Source: a virus. From it: 22,543 bases of DNA. Below are positions 13,923 through 21,616 of the stretch, in pieces. The notes below the pieces were generated by a model. It did no database searches and was not told the origin of the DNA. It saw nothing but the letters and a program-made list of their open reading frames with translations. The number at the start of each line of letters is the position of its first letter. Position 1 is the stretch's first letter. The DNA lies in the IMG/VR virus record IMGVR_UViG_3300046777_002249, positions 1 to 22,543 of that record; one strand, written 5' to 3'. The translations under genes and the position numbers were made by a program.

Positions 13923-14546
13923 TTATTTTGCCCAAATGTCATATAAATCTTCAATGATATAGGATTCGAGATTGTTGAGAGTTTGGCCTATCTTTCCATT
14001 ATTGTTTTTTACAACCATGGCAGCGAGTTCGGAAAGAGAAGGACCGAGGAGGAGTTTTAATGGTTTACGTTCCTTGCCTACCCTTTCTAACATCTGTCCA
14101 CCATAGGCTTTTCTTACAAGTTTTCCCCCACTTCGGGGAGTAAAACCACCATATTTGTGATTCCCATAGACTACTTTCTTTCTCCCTCTTACCACTTCAA
14201 CCGTATGTATCCAACCTTGTTTAAGTTTAGGTTGATACAAATTCCCCCACCGTATTGTGTAAGGGTATTTTGAGAGGTCTTTGGGTTTATATTTATAAGT
14301 TAAGGAGTTTCTTATAATACTTTTACCAAACTCAACAGAACTAGAGGGATTTTTCTCAAGAACCGAATCCAAGGCATTTGATTTTACGTTATATCGTTTA
14401 GTTACTTCAAACGATATAGCGGAATGAAATTCTTTTGTAAAGCGATTAAGCCCAAGGGCTATCCCCTTTTTAATTCTTTTAGAATCAAGGGCTTCTTGAA
14501 GCTCCTTTAATCCTTCAATAGCAGGGGAATAGTTTGCCTTGGGCAT
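13923..14546 (-). CDS. Minor tail protein Z-like
   Basis: The 207-residue basic protein has the layout of lambda gpZ (192 residues): KGIALGLNRFTKEFHSAISFEVTKRYNVKS at about 26-55 (lambda has A..INR....A.S...R...V..KLV), a central basic beta region, and PLKLLLGPSLSELA near 165. In lambda, gpZ acts in tail completion and in threading DNA end into the tail. Position after the major capsid gene and before connector and terminator genes fits. The short gap to the capsid stop has the hairpin TACTCT-AAA-AGAGTA, which lacks a T-run. I am fairly confident of family, less of mechanism. Confidence 0.7.
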   Translation of the reverse strand: MPKANYSPAIEGLKELQEALDSKRIKKGIALGLNRFTKEFHSAISFEVTKRYNVKSNALDSVLEKNPSSSVEFGKSIIRNSLTYKYKPKDLSKYPYTIRWGNLYQPKLKQGWIHTVEVVRGRKKVVYGNHKYGGFTPRSGGKLVRKAYGGQMLERVGKERKPLKLLLGPSLSELAAMVVKNNNGKIGQTLNNLESYIIEDLYDIWAK

Positions 14547-14558
14547 AATCTTACTCTT

Positions 14559-15794
14559 TTAGAGTACCTTCCAAGTAATAACGGAGTTGATATTGAGGGA
14601 AGTCATAACAAAGTTTGTATGCCATTCCCAATTCTCAACCCCACTCTTATCATCAATCCAACGGTTAATCCATCGTGCCATAGGAGCATAACGGGCTTTC
14701 TTATGTCGAATACGACCATAAGCCTTACCGAAGGAGTTTTGAGAAGGAATTACAGAAACAAAACCTTCAGGAATGAACTTTGTCTTGGTTCCCGTAACTC
14801 GATCATGGTAGATAGAACGGTTAATGTAAATCGGAAGAGTTACACCATTACCATTACCACCCGAAATAGAAATAACCCTTACCAAAGTAACACCATCAAT
14901 TACTTGAAGGCGCGGAAGGATTTCCCTACGAATCGAGTCCACTACAAGAGTCTCAAGGTTAGCAGCTTCCTTGTAGTTCTTTTCAATGTCATAGTTCAGC
15001 ATTTCATATGCTTTCGGAGACATTTGAATAGCCTCTGCTACTCCCCACTCATTACAAGTCTGGACCATCTTTACAACATCTTTATAAGGTGTTGCCTTGC
15101 CAGCATCAATATTGGTCTTAGTCCAAGACTTATCTCCTGCGGTATAGTCTCCAGAAGTCGCAATAACCGGCATAATGGTTAGAGACGAATCCCAAGGAGC
15201 AGTAACAGCAGAAGTGGTGAGGTTTACAGCAGGTACAAGTTCTTCGGCATTATCACCAAAGATTTGTGCCGCAGTTGTCATTGTGGTTCTACCCCACATA
15301 TAAGTAATATCAGGATGATATTCACTCTTAGAAGAATAACCACCGTACAACTGGTTATACGTAGCAACAAGTTCAAAAAGGTTCTCAAACCTTTGTTCTG
15401 CCATCATAAACTTCTGTTGAAGTCTGTAAGCATAGTTTGACGTATAATTTACGTTAAACTCTTGTCCCGCATACTGTCTTTCGTCAGCTAGAGTTTCATC
15501 ATCCTCATCACCGTCGGTTACAAATTCTTTAGCATACGAGAAATATGTCTCAATATGCCCAAAGTTCTGCAAACCTACCGGATTTACGTCTACTCTTGGA
15601 GAGGCAAACGTACCCATAATATTACGAATGGAAAACTGCTCATCAAAGTTGATAGTTTTACTATCTACCATCTTAGCAGCAGGATAGAAACTTTGCATAA
15701 ACAAAGGACGTTTGGGTACACCAGCATTCAAAGCCTGTTTCACACCGGAAACAATCTTATTAGCCTGGTAAGGGGTAGCAAATTCAAGTGCCAT
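14559..15794 (-). CDS. Major capsid protein, lambda gpE (Phage_cap_E) type
   Basis: The 411-residue protein carries the features of E-type capsid proteins: ANKIVSGVKQALNAGVPKRPLFMQSFYPAAK near the N-terminus, helical spine with FVTDGDEDDETLADERQYAGQEFNV, and C-terminal SVIPSQNSFGKAYGRIRHKKARYAPMARWINRWIDDKSG. Lambda gpE has 341 residues, so this one is about 70 longer. Start ATG 15794 is preceded by GGAGAGG at good spacing; a longer frame from 15827 would reach back into the decoration gene and is not favoured. It forms the HK97-fold shell and should be very abundant. It sits immediately after the decoration protein, the lambda D-E order. Confidence 0.88.
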   Translation of the reverse strand: MALEFATPYQANKIVSGVKQALNAGVPKRPLFMQSFYPAAKMVDSKTINFDEQFSIRNIMGTFASPRVDVNPVGLQNFGHIETYFSYAKEFVTDGDEDDETLADERQYAGQEFNVNYTSNYAYRLQQKFMMAEQRFENLFELVATYNQLYGGYSSKSEYHPDITYMWGRTTMTTAAQIFGDNAEELVPAVNLTTSAVTAPWDSSLTIMPVIATSGDYTAGDKSWTKTNIDAGKATPYKDVVKMVQTCNEWGVAEAIQMSPKAYEMLNYDIEKNYKEAANLETLVVDSIRREILPRLQVIDGVTLVRVISISGGNGNGVTLPIYINRSIYHDRVTGTKTKFIPEGFVSVIPSQNSFGKAYGRIRHKKARYAPMARWINRWIDDKSGVENWEWHTNFVMTSLNINSVITWKVL

Positions 15795-15795
15795 A

Positions 15796-16590
15796 TTAAT
15801 AAACCTCTCCAACATTTTGGAAACCAAGATCGGAGAAGCCAGAATCTTCTACGAACTTCTTTTTAAGATCATTAGTAGTTGCGCCGGTATAGTAATCGGT
15901 ACAAGCTACAGTCGTGCCGTCGGGTTTTTCTACAAAATCAGTAACGGGATTATTACTCCACTTCAATGCGTTAGCATAGAAACTACCATTTTTGTAGACA
16001 GATACCGTAACATCACCCGAAGAAGCATCTACATCATACATAGTTACTCCTGCAATCTTCTTTTGTGGAGAATTTACAGAAGTAACAGTTACGGTAGAAG
16101 CATCACCAGTTCCGGTTACTGTTAGATCAGTTACACCAGCATTAGGTGTAGTAGAAATAAACAAAACCGCACCAGTTGTAGAACTCTTAACTGAATTATA
16201 CCCGGTAAGAGTACCAGCAGTAAAAGTACCACCTACAGGAGAAGTCAACGCATTAGCTTGTGCCGCAGTAGTACCAGCAGTAAGACCACTCCAAGCATTA
16301 ACTAATGCAGCTTGAGATACAGCAGCAGCACCCGCAGTAAAGGTAAGTCCTGCAATAATAACTGTCTCAGTTGCATCAATCTTTGTAGGGAAAGTAATTA
16401 GAGCCTTTTCATTCAAACCAGAATGAGCAATCAACTTTCCATCAGCATCACTTTCAAGAAAGGTACGTTCTTTTAGAACCTGACCACTCTTAATAGTTAC
16501 TTGCTTAGAGTCATACGGCTTCGCTTTAAAAAAGACATTTGTTTTAGTCTTTGCCGGATAACTCTTAAAACCACCATTATACTCTGTCAT
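15796..16590 (-). CDS. Head decoration protein, gpD-like, with an inserted domain
   Basis: The protein has 264 residues versus 110 for lambda gpD. Residues about 1-63 (KSGQVLKERTFLESDADGKLIAH...) and 177-264 (IAGVTMYDVDASSGDVTVSVYKNGSFYANALKW..., ..KKKFVEDSGF) match the two halves of the gpD fold, in lambda ending with TFYKSGTFRYEDVLWPE. Between them, residues about 64-176 form a separate T-A-G-rich domain (VIIAGLTFTAGAAA..., VLFISTTPNAGVTDLTVTG), of the kind that appears in large surface adhesins. The gpD trimer stabilises the capsid at threefold positions, so the extra domain should be exposed on the virion surface. TAAGGTAA precedes the ATG. The assignment to gpD is by eye but consistent with position. 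Confidence 0.75.
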   Translation of the reverse strand: MTEYNGGFKSYPAKTKTNVFFKAKPYDSKQVTIKSGQVLKERTFLESDADGKLIAHSGLNEKALITFPTKIDATETVIIAGLTFTAGAAAVSQAALVNAWSGLTAGTTAAQANALTSPVGGTFTAGTLTGYNSVKSSTTGAVLFISTTPNAGVTDLTVTGTGDASTVTVTSVNSPQKKIAGVTMYDVDASSGDVTVSVYKNGSFYANALKWSNNPVTDFVEKPDGTTVACTDYYTGATTNDLKKKFVEDSGFSDLGFQNVGEVY

Positions 16591-16601
16591 ATTCGTTTAC
16601 C

Positions 16602-16976
16602 TTAGAAATTAAAAGTTTCAGAACCAGCCGCTTCAGAAATCTTAATAAATTGCTCGAAGCAATTAGGTTCTTTATTCGAACCTTCAATATTTTCAGAAGC
16701 AGTACGTTCAGAAGCAGGAACCTTCGGAGAAGGGTTATTCATTTGAATAGCTTCTTTGATACCTTCAAACATTTCTACAGTATCTTCATAGGAAGTTCCA
16801 GCAGAAATACGTTTCTGAACAATGTCATTACTCAGGCCGAAAGTCTTTCCAGCTTCCATGATCTTAATAACTCGATCACGTTCACTTTTAATTGCATTTA
16901 CAACCTGAACTTTAGAGTCGGCCTTAAGACCCGAAATCTCTTCTTTCAAACTCACATTCTCTTCTTCAAGATTCAT
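16602..16976 (-). CDS. Nested scaffold protein, Nu3-like, 124 residues
   Basis: The in-frame ATG at 16976 (Met292 of the protease) begins MNLEEENVSLKEE and is preceded on the minus strand by GAGG 9 bp upstream. Lambda makes scaffold Nu3 by an in-frame internal start in gene C. The product here has a charged amphipathic helix followed by residues about 35-124, ending PNCFEQFIKISEAAGSETFNF. It should fill the procapsid and be removed by the protease. Independent translation is inferred from the ribosome site and the lambda parallel. Confidence 0.6.
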   Translation of the reverse strand: MNLEEENVSLKEEISGLKADSKVQVVNAIKSERDRVIKIMEAGKTFGLSNDIVQKRISAGTSYEDTVEMFEGIKEAIQMNNPSPKVPASERTASENIEGSNKEPNCFEQFIKISEAAGSETFNF

Positions 16977-17849
16977 TGATACAGTCCTCAAATTATTTAC
17001 CGATGTTTTAGTAGATGAACTAGCCAAATCCTCTAAAGCAATATCAAAAGATTCAATAAGTTTATCTGCTAAGCCTAAGTTAATTGCTTCCCTACCTAAA
17101 ACAGTACGTCCTTTTAATTCCTTAATACTTTCTATCGAAAGAACAGACCTGTTTTTAGAAACAAGAAGGTTCATTTCTGTATCTAATTCCATTACTTTGT
17201 CAGTTACGGACTTTAGAAGTTTCTCATTAAACCCTTCGTGAGCAGAAGCTAGAGCTTTTTCATCTTTTGAGCGGATTACTTTAAACTCTACTCCATCTTT
17301 TTTATCTTTTTGAGATAAATCTACAAGTGTAGCGAGAACACCGATTGACCCTACTTCACTAGAAGGTGTAACCCATATCTCTTGACAAGAAGAAGCAAGG
17401 GTATAGCCAGCAGAACAAGCAGGACCATCAATCAATGCAATGGTTCGGACTCCTTTATTCCGTAAAGAATAAATATAAGAACAAAGTCCAAAGTTTCCAC
17501 TGGCTTCTCCACCGTATGACTTTATCGAAAGAATAATAGTTGAAACTTTTTTCTCAAGTGAGTAACGAATTTCGTTACTAATAGACATATAACTACGAAC
17601 ACCACTATCTCCAGCGGCATTATGGGAAACTAAAGTTCCGTGAACTGGAATAATAGAAATTCCATTTTGTACGCCAAAAAAACTATTTCCAACGTAGGTT
17701 GTAGAAATTTCAGAACCGGAATCAAGTTTCTCTACTGTCTCTCCTGCCACCAACTTCATCGAGACATTATTTGTAATAATGTCAAGTTTACTTCCCTCTA
17801 ATAAAAGAGGGGTATTTAGCAGTCGGGATAAAATTAATGGGTATTGCAT
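16602..17849 (-). CDS. Prohead protease, S49 (SppA/gpC type), with scaffold domain
   Basis: The 415-residue protein has an S49 peptidase domain at about residues 60-270. The nucleophile is probably Ser146 in DGPACSAGYTLAS, matching the D..A.SAGY motif. A lysine at 195 or 198 (RSKDEK) is the likely partner of the Ser-Lys dyad. As in lambda gpC, the C-terminal part (about 290-415) is the scaffold, with a helical charged segment (LEEENVSLKEEISGLKADSKVQVV) and an acidic tail. An internal start at residue 292 gives a separate scaffold product. AAGG precedes ATG 17849. A promoter directly upstream (17877-17905) begins the block of protease, decoration and capsid genes. Role: procapsid assembly and maturation. 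Confidence 0.85.
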   Translation of the reverse strand: MQYPLILSRLLNTPLLLEGSKLDIITNNVSMKLVAGETVEKLDSGSEISTTYVGNSFFGVQNGISIIPVHGTLVSHNAAGDSGVRSYMSISNEIRYSLEKKVSTIILSIKSYGGEASGNFGLCSYIYSLRNKGVRTIALIDGPACSAGYTLASSCQEIWVTPSSEVGSIGVLATLVDLSQKDKKDGVEFKVIRSKDEKALASAHEGFNEKLLKSVTDKVMELDTEMNLLVSKNRSVLSIESIKELKGRTVLGREAINLGLADKLIESFDIALEDLASSSTKTSVNNLRTVSMNLEEENVSLKEEISGLKADSKVQVVNAIKSERDRVIKIMEAGKTFGLSNDIVQKRISAGTSYEDTVEMFEGIKEAIQMNNPSPKVPASERTASENIEGSNKEPNCFEQFIKISEAAGSETFNF

Positions 17850-17876
17850 GGGTGTAAACCTTATGATACGTATGCG

Positions 17877-17905
17877 ATTATGTCATTATCTTAAACCCTT
17901 GTCAA
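17877..17905 (-). promoter_or_regulatory. Near-consensus sigma70 promoter in the head operon
   Basis: Reading the minus strand, TTGACA (17905-17900) and CATAAT (17882-17877) are 17 bp apart. This lies in the only long gap (70 bp) of the head genes, between the portal stop and the protease start. No terminator is visible ahead of it. Confidence 0.65.
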
Positions 17906-17919
17906 GTATTTTTTATACC

Positions 17920-19380
17920 TTATAGGGTAGTCGAATTAGAGTTAGCCTCCGTATTTGTAGTTTGGTCTCCTTTCTTTGTCGAAGATATTAGGTCCAAACC
18001 AAACTCATCAAGTAAACTCTTACGTTTCCGAAGGTCCTCTTGAAGTTCTTCAAATGTCAAATGACGTTCGTTTAACTTATCTTTCAAAAGGCCAAAACCA
18101 TTTTGCATTTCAAGTTGATCTGCTTGGGCTTCTTTAAGGTCATCAACTCCACGAAACATAGGAAATTGAAACGTAGGAATAGCGTTAGAAAAGGCTTCAC
18201 CTTTTATGTATACCGAAGCTAGTTCTTTAAAATACTTCGTAAGAGGATACATTTCAAGAGGAATCGTATAGAAATGATGGATATATTCTATACGGTTACG
18301 GAGTTCTATAAGGATCCCTCGAAGGGTTGAGAAGTCTATACCTTTATAATCCCCGGTCACTTGATGATAAGGAGTGTCACAAGCGGCACAGATTTTTCTA
18401 AGTTCAATTTCAATTAAACCAAGAAGATTATTTCCAATATCTGCACCTTGAAATACATTTACATTTTCACCTTTCTTTGGGTATATTACATTTGTACCAG
18501 TAGTCCGAAGTTCTATCTTCTCATTTTCTGACGAAGAATCTTCATCAATTTCCCTATTCATAGCTTCGTCTATTTTTCTAATTCCACCGATAGGAAGTTG
18601 ATTTAAAGGAGAACCCCCTGTGACGATAATAGAGATAGCTTGTGAAGTAGCTTGTTTTGCTACGGTTACATCAACAAGGTCCTCTATTTTATAAAGTGAA
18701 ACAAGAATAGCCGCTAATTCAGGTATACCAATCCACTGTCCTGGAGAGGTTCTTATAAAAGAATGAAGAAGTTCTTTAGCGGGAATAGTTACAGGGTCGA
18801 TTGTGTTAATATTTGCTTTATAAGGAAATTCTTCAAAAAGGTCTAAACGGAAAAAATAATTCTCAGGCTTAGAATCCGAAAATTGAATACCGAATTTTAC
18901 ATCTGTTTGACTATTTACACCGAAATAAGAAATATCGTGTAAACGGGATGAGATATTTTCCAGTTTAAGGGGAATTTTGTTCTTATTACCTTTTCTTCTG
19001 ATATGGAGTCTCGTAAAACTTGCCCCAGTAAGGAATCTTGAAAAGTTAGAAACACTTTGCCAAGTTTTTAAATCCCCATAACCATCCAGCATAGGATTAC
19101 TTGCAAACTCTTCCCAAAGTTCTTGCATTTCTTTTACAGGTTCTTTTGTATTCTTATCTATCCAATGGACTTGTAAAGAACCGAGGTTTGTTACATACTT
19201 ATTTACTGCGGTCTTTGCATAACCGGAATTCCTATAGGCATGGGCTACTCGAAGTTGTAGAAGAAGAATCTCATTTACCGCAACTTGGTCCGGGGTTCCA
19301 TCATAAAGTCTCTGTCTATCTTCCTTATATTTTGCAACAGAGCCTTCGTAAGCGGATTTATTATAATAAACTTTAGTCAT
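17920..19380 (-). CDS. Phage portal protein, lambda gpB type
   Basis: The 486-residue protein matches the lambda-type portal in length (lambda gpB has 533), position and text: an N-terminal HAYRNSGYAKTAVNKYVTNLGS, which recalls the RA.RN.p.a..av......VG motif, a long centre with clip-like SQAISIIVTGG, and YHQVTGDYKGIDFSTLRGILIEL, equivalent to the LP.d...Y..aN.SS.R..LLE region. Twelve copies form the ring at one capsid vertex through which DNA enters. TAAGGTAA stands before the ATG. The C-terminus is charged and flexible (STKKGDQTTNTEANSNST). The upstream neighbour is the gpW-like gene 9 bp away; downstream is the internal promoter. Confidence 0.85.
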   Translation of the reverse strand: MTKVYYNKSAYEGSVAKYKEDRQRLYDGTPDQVAVNEILLLQLRVAHAYRNSGYAKTAVNKYVTNLGSLQVHWIDKNTKEPVKEMQELWEEFASNPMLDGYGDLKTWQSVSNFSRFLTGASFTRLHIRRKGNKNKIPLKLENISSRLHDISYFGVNSQTDVKFGIQFSDSKPENYFFRLDLFEEFPYKANINTIDPVTIPAKELLHSFIRTSPGQWIGIPELAAILVSLYKIEDLVDVTVAKQATSQAISIIVTGGSPLNQLPIGGIRKIDEAMNREIDEDSSSENEKIELRTTGTNVIYPKKGENVNVFQGADIGNNLLGLIEIELRKICAACDTPYHQVTGDYKGIDFSTLRGILIELRNRIEYIHHFYTIPLEMYPLTKYFKELASVYIKGEAFSNAIPTFQFPMFRGVDDLKEAQADQLEMQNGFGLLKDKLNERHLTFEELQEDLRKRKSLLDEFGLDLISSTKKGDQTTNTEANSNSTTL

Positions 19381-19389
19381 ATTCTTACC

Positions 19390-19641
19390 TTATTTAGTCC
19401 CGGTTATCCGAAAACAAGCATTATTTCTGAATGTCGGAGAAGTATCTTCTAAAGAATGTTTCATCATAAGAAGTTCATCCCGATATTCTTTTAATGCCTC
19501 AAGAGTTACTTCCCCATATTTATAGTACCGGAAAAAGTCTCCTGACCCTACTCGAAACTCGGTAAGGGATTTTCCTTGTACAAGTTTTTCAATAGCGTTA
19601 TTTACATCACTTAACGCTTTATTTATTTCACATAATTTCAT
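19390..19641 (-). CDS. gpW-like head-tail joining protein
   Basis: The start is set at 19641 because its ATGA overlaps the stop of the methyltransferase-like gene; an in-frame ATG at 19653 would add four residues. The 83-residue product (LSDVNNAIEKLVQGKSLTEFRVGSGDFFRYYKYGEVTLEALKEYRDELL) follows gpW of lambda (68 residues), with a helix, a basic/Gly beta-hairpin and a second helix, and sits where gpW does, between terminase and portal. gpW is a connector that stabilises DNA in filled heads. Similarity is short but the position is exact. Confidence 0.75.
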   Translation of the reverse strand: MKLCEINKALSDVNNAIEKLVQGKSLTEFRVGSGDFFRYYKYGEVTLEALKEYRDELLMMKHSLEDTSPTFRNNACFRITGTK

Positions 19642-20237
19642 TGTAAACCCCATTGAGTTGCCATTGCTAATGCGACCCCTTCAAAAGTTTTACTCCTTAC
19701 TTTTGCTCTTTCTTTTATAGGGAGTTTAGCAGTATCATAAAACCACTTATCATACCTATTTTTACCCTTGCAGACAATTTGTCTAGTAACTATGTTCGTT
19801 GGGACTAATAAAGGCAAACCTTTTAACCATAAACAAGTAGATTTTTGAACTGGATGACCGAATTCATAAGGTTGGATTATTTGGTCCGGTTTCCTATACT
19901 TAGATGACATAATACCTATAGGATTTTCTATAGCTACCTTTGGTATGTGAGGAAGATTTGTAAATTTCAAAAAGAAATTTATACTTCTCTGTTGCCTACC
20001 ATCTTCAATTTTTTTACTAAAATGCCTTGCCCCTGAAACGGCTAAATCTGTACAAGGTGGGAAAGCGATAACCATATCCCAATTTTCTTTTAATAGTGGT
20101 AAAACATCTTGTTCTAAATGCCATTCTGGATTTTTTCCAGAGGTAGGAACCAAGTCACAAGAATAAGTATCATGCCCTATATCTCTAAATGCTTTACAAA
20201 CTCTCTGTGACTCTTCACAGGCTATTAAAATTTTCAT
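19638..20237 (-). CDS. DNA cytosine-C5 methyltransferase-like protein
   Basis: The 199-residue protein belongs to a phage family related to C5-cytosine methylases but much shorter than the usual 300-400 residues. Visible motifs are ILIACEESQRVCKAFRDIGH at the N-terminus (SAM-site position), FPPCTDLAVSGA with Pro60-Pro61-Cys62 as the catalytic-cysteine motif, VAIENPIGI near 101-109 (motif VI, ENP), and QPYEFGHPVQKSTCLWLKGLP at 122-142, the hallmark of the family, followed by SKTFEGVALAMATQWG. A target-recognition domain is missing, so specificity would need other determinants. Overlap with the terminase stop (ATGA) and with gpW places it inside the packaging operon, an unusual site. Likely role: modification of phage DNA, unproven. 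Confidence 0.75.
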   Translation of the reverse strand: MKILIACEESQRVCKAFRDIGHDTYSCDLVPTSGKNPEWHLEQDVLPLLKENWDMVIAFPPCTDLAVSGARHFSKKIEDGRQQRSINFFLKFTNLPHIPKVAIENPIGIMSSKYRKPDQIIQPYEFGHPVQKSTCLWLKGLPLLVPTNIVTRQIVCKGKNRYDKWFYDTAKLPIKERAKVRSKTFEGVALAMATQWGLQ

Positions 20238-21616
20238 GAGAAATACCTTTCAAGATTCTGCCAATGGCTATTTGTGTAATTATGCAGTCCCATAGCCCTA
20301 GAAGCATGAAGGGCTAACTTTTCACAGTCCATTGCTTCTTTTCTCTTACCAGGGATAAGTTTGTAAATACTTCTAGCATTCCCGCTTCTATCTTGCTCTA
20401 TGAGTTTACGGCAAGAAACCATTTGTTCCTCATACATACCATATTCAGTAGCATTCCAATAAAATAGATCACTCTTATATTGTGTATTAGAACCCGATCT
20501 TACTTCTTCCTCATGGGCTAGTTTTGTAAGCATAATCCTACGAAGAATTTCATCATGGGCTTGATGAGCACCGACATTATATACTGTTACACCCATTCTT
20601 TCCGCTAGAGTTTTTCTAGCTTTTTTTGCCGTATCTACATCAAACTGTCCTGGTTCTTTATAAATATCATCTTCAGAATATCTGAGGTCTCGAACACCCT
20701 TACAAGCCAGAACGGAAACTCCAGAATATTCTAGCATATTTTGAGAGAAAGTGTAAACAAGTTCTGTATTATCTGCGGCATCGAGACTGGTATAAGAGAT
20801 ATATATGTCTTTTCCAGAAGAATGTGTAATCGGAGTTATTATTTCATGTTCTAACTCTTTCCATACATCGTCGTCTTTATTCCTTATATCCCCAAAAACT
20901 TCTTTCCAAGATATAAGCCAAGATACTCCATTTCTTCCCCAAGCACGAATTACCCTAGCATAGCGATTATCTTGGAAATCCACTCCCATGGTAAGTACAA
21001 GACCTTCCATTGGAACAATATTTTCAGCATAGTTTCTTCTATAAAGTCTCATTTCCTCAACTTCCATGGAAGAAACACCGCTGGCAAAAGGTTGGCCTTT
21101 TTTATTATTTACATATGACTTCATTAAAAGTTCATTACCAATCTCAAGTTCTTTTTTGGCTACAATCTCCGCTTTAGCGAGTTCGGTAAAATGACTTCCA
21201 TCAAAAGGAGAGAGGAGTTCTGAGAAAGAAAAACCAAATACATCGGAGACTTGAGGTTTTAAAGGATGCCAACCTTTAGAGAAATTACCTGTATGGTCGG
21301 TGAAACCATGTTTTTTTCCATTTATGATATTTTGGTTTTTTTCTTCAAAAGTCCAGGGTTTATCACAAAGATGACATACGAATATTGTACTATTTGGGTC
21401 ATATTTCCCATAAACGTCATCTATGAACTTATTTGGATATTCTTGATAACGAAGGTTATCAAATCCCGTATGGTCCATAGAAACAAGTCCACCGCAATGA
21501 TGGCATTCTGCTTTAAAGACAAGATGATTACTTGCTTTAAGAGCCTTTTCTACACGAGAAGTCTTTAAACGTCGGTGTACCTCCAAAGATAAACTTTTTC
21601 TTTGTAGTGGGTACAA
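20234..21616 (-). CDS. Large terminase, C-terminal part (nuclease), out of frame with the N-terminal part
   Basis: This frame holds the C-terminal two thirds of a lambda gpA-type large terminase. Homologous text begins at about residue 20 (SRVEKALKASNHLVF); residues 1-19 are shift artefact. Residues 38-41 (CHHC) and 81-84 (CHLC) form a zinc knuckle as in gpA. LTMGVDFQDNRYARVIRAWG near 209-226, with Asp213, matches the nuclease motif of the family, followed by SLDAADNTELVYTF. The stop overlaps the methyltransferase-like start by 4 bp. If a 2-base loss in the sequence is corrected, it continues the ATPase frame at 21537-22226 to a total of about 664 residues, close to the 641 of lambda gpA. As drawn, the protein would not be made in one piece without a frameshift. 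Confidence 0.8.
   Translation of the reverse strand: MYPLQRKSLSLEVHRRLKTSRVEKALKASNHLVFKAECHHCGGLVSMDHTGFDNLRYQEYPNKFIDDVYGKYDPNSTIFVCHLCDKPWTFEEKNQNIINGKKHGFTDHTGNFSKGWHPLKPQVSDVFGFSFSELLSPFDGSHFTELAKAEIVAKKELEIGNELLMKSYVNNKKGQPFASGVSSMEVEEMRLYRRNYAENIVPMEGLVLTMGVDFQDNRYARVIRAWGRNGVSWLISWKEVFGDIRNKDDDVWKELEHEIITPITHSSGKDIYISYTSLDAADNTELVYTFSQNMLEYSGVSVLACKGVRDLRYSEDDIYKEPGQFDVDTAKKARKTLAERMGVTVYNVGAHQAHDEILRRIMLTKLAHEEEVRSGSNTQYKSDLFYWNATEYGMYEEQMVSCRKLIEQDRSGNARSIYKLIPGKRKEAMDCEKLALHASRAMGLHNYTNSHWQNLERYFS

Noticed and set aside
14619-15182. 187-codon plus-strand frame
   Set aside because: Antisense shadow of the major capsid gene.
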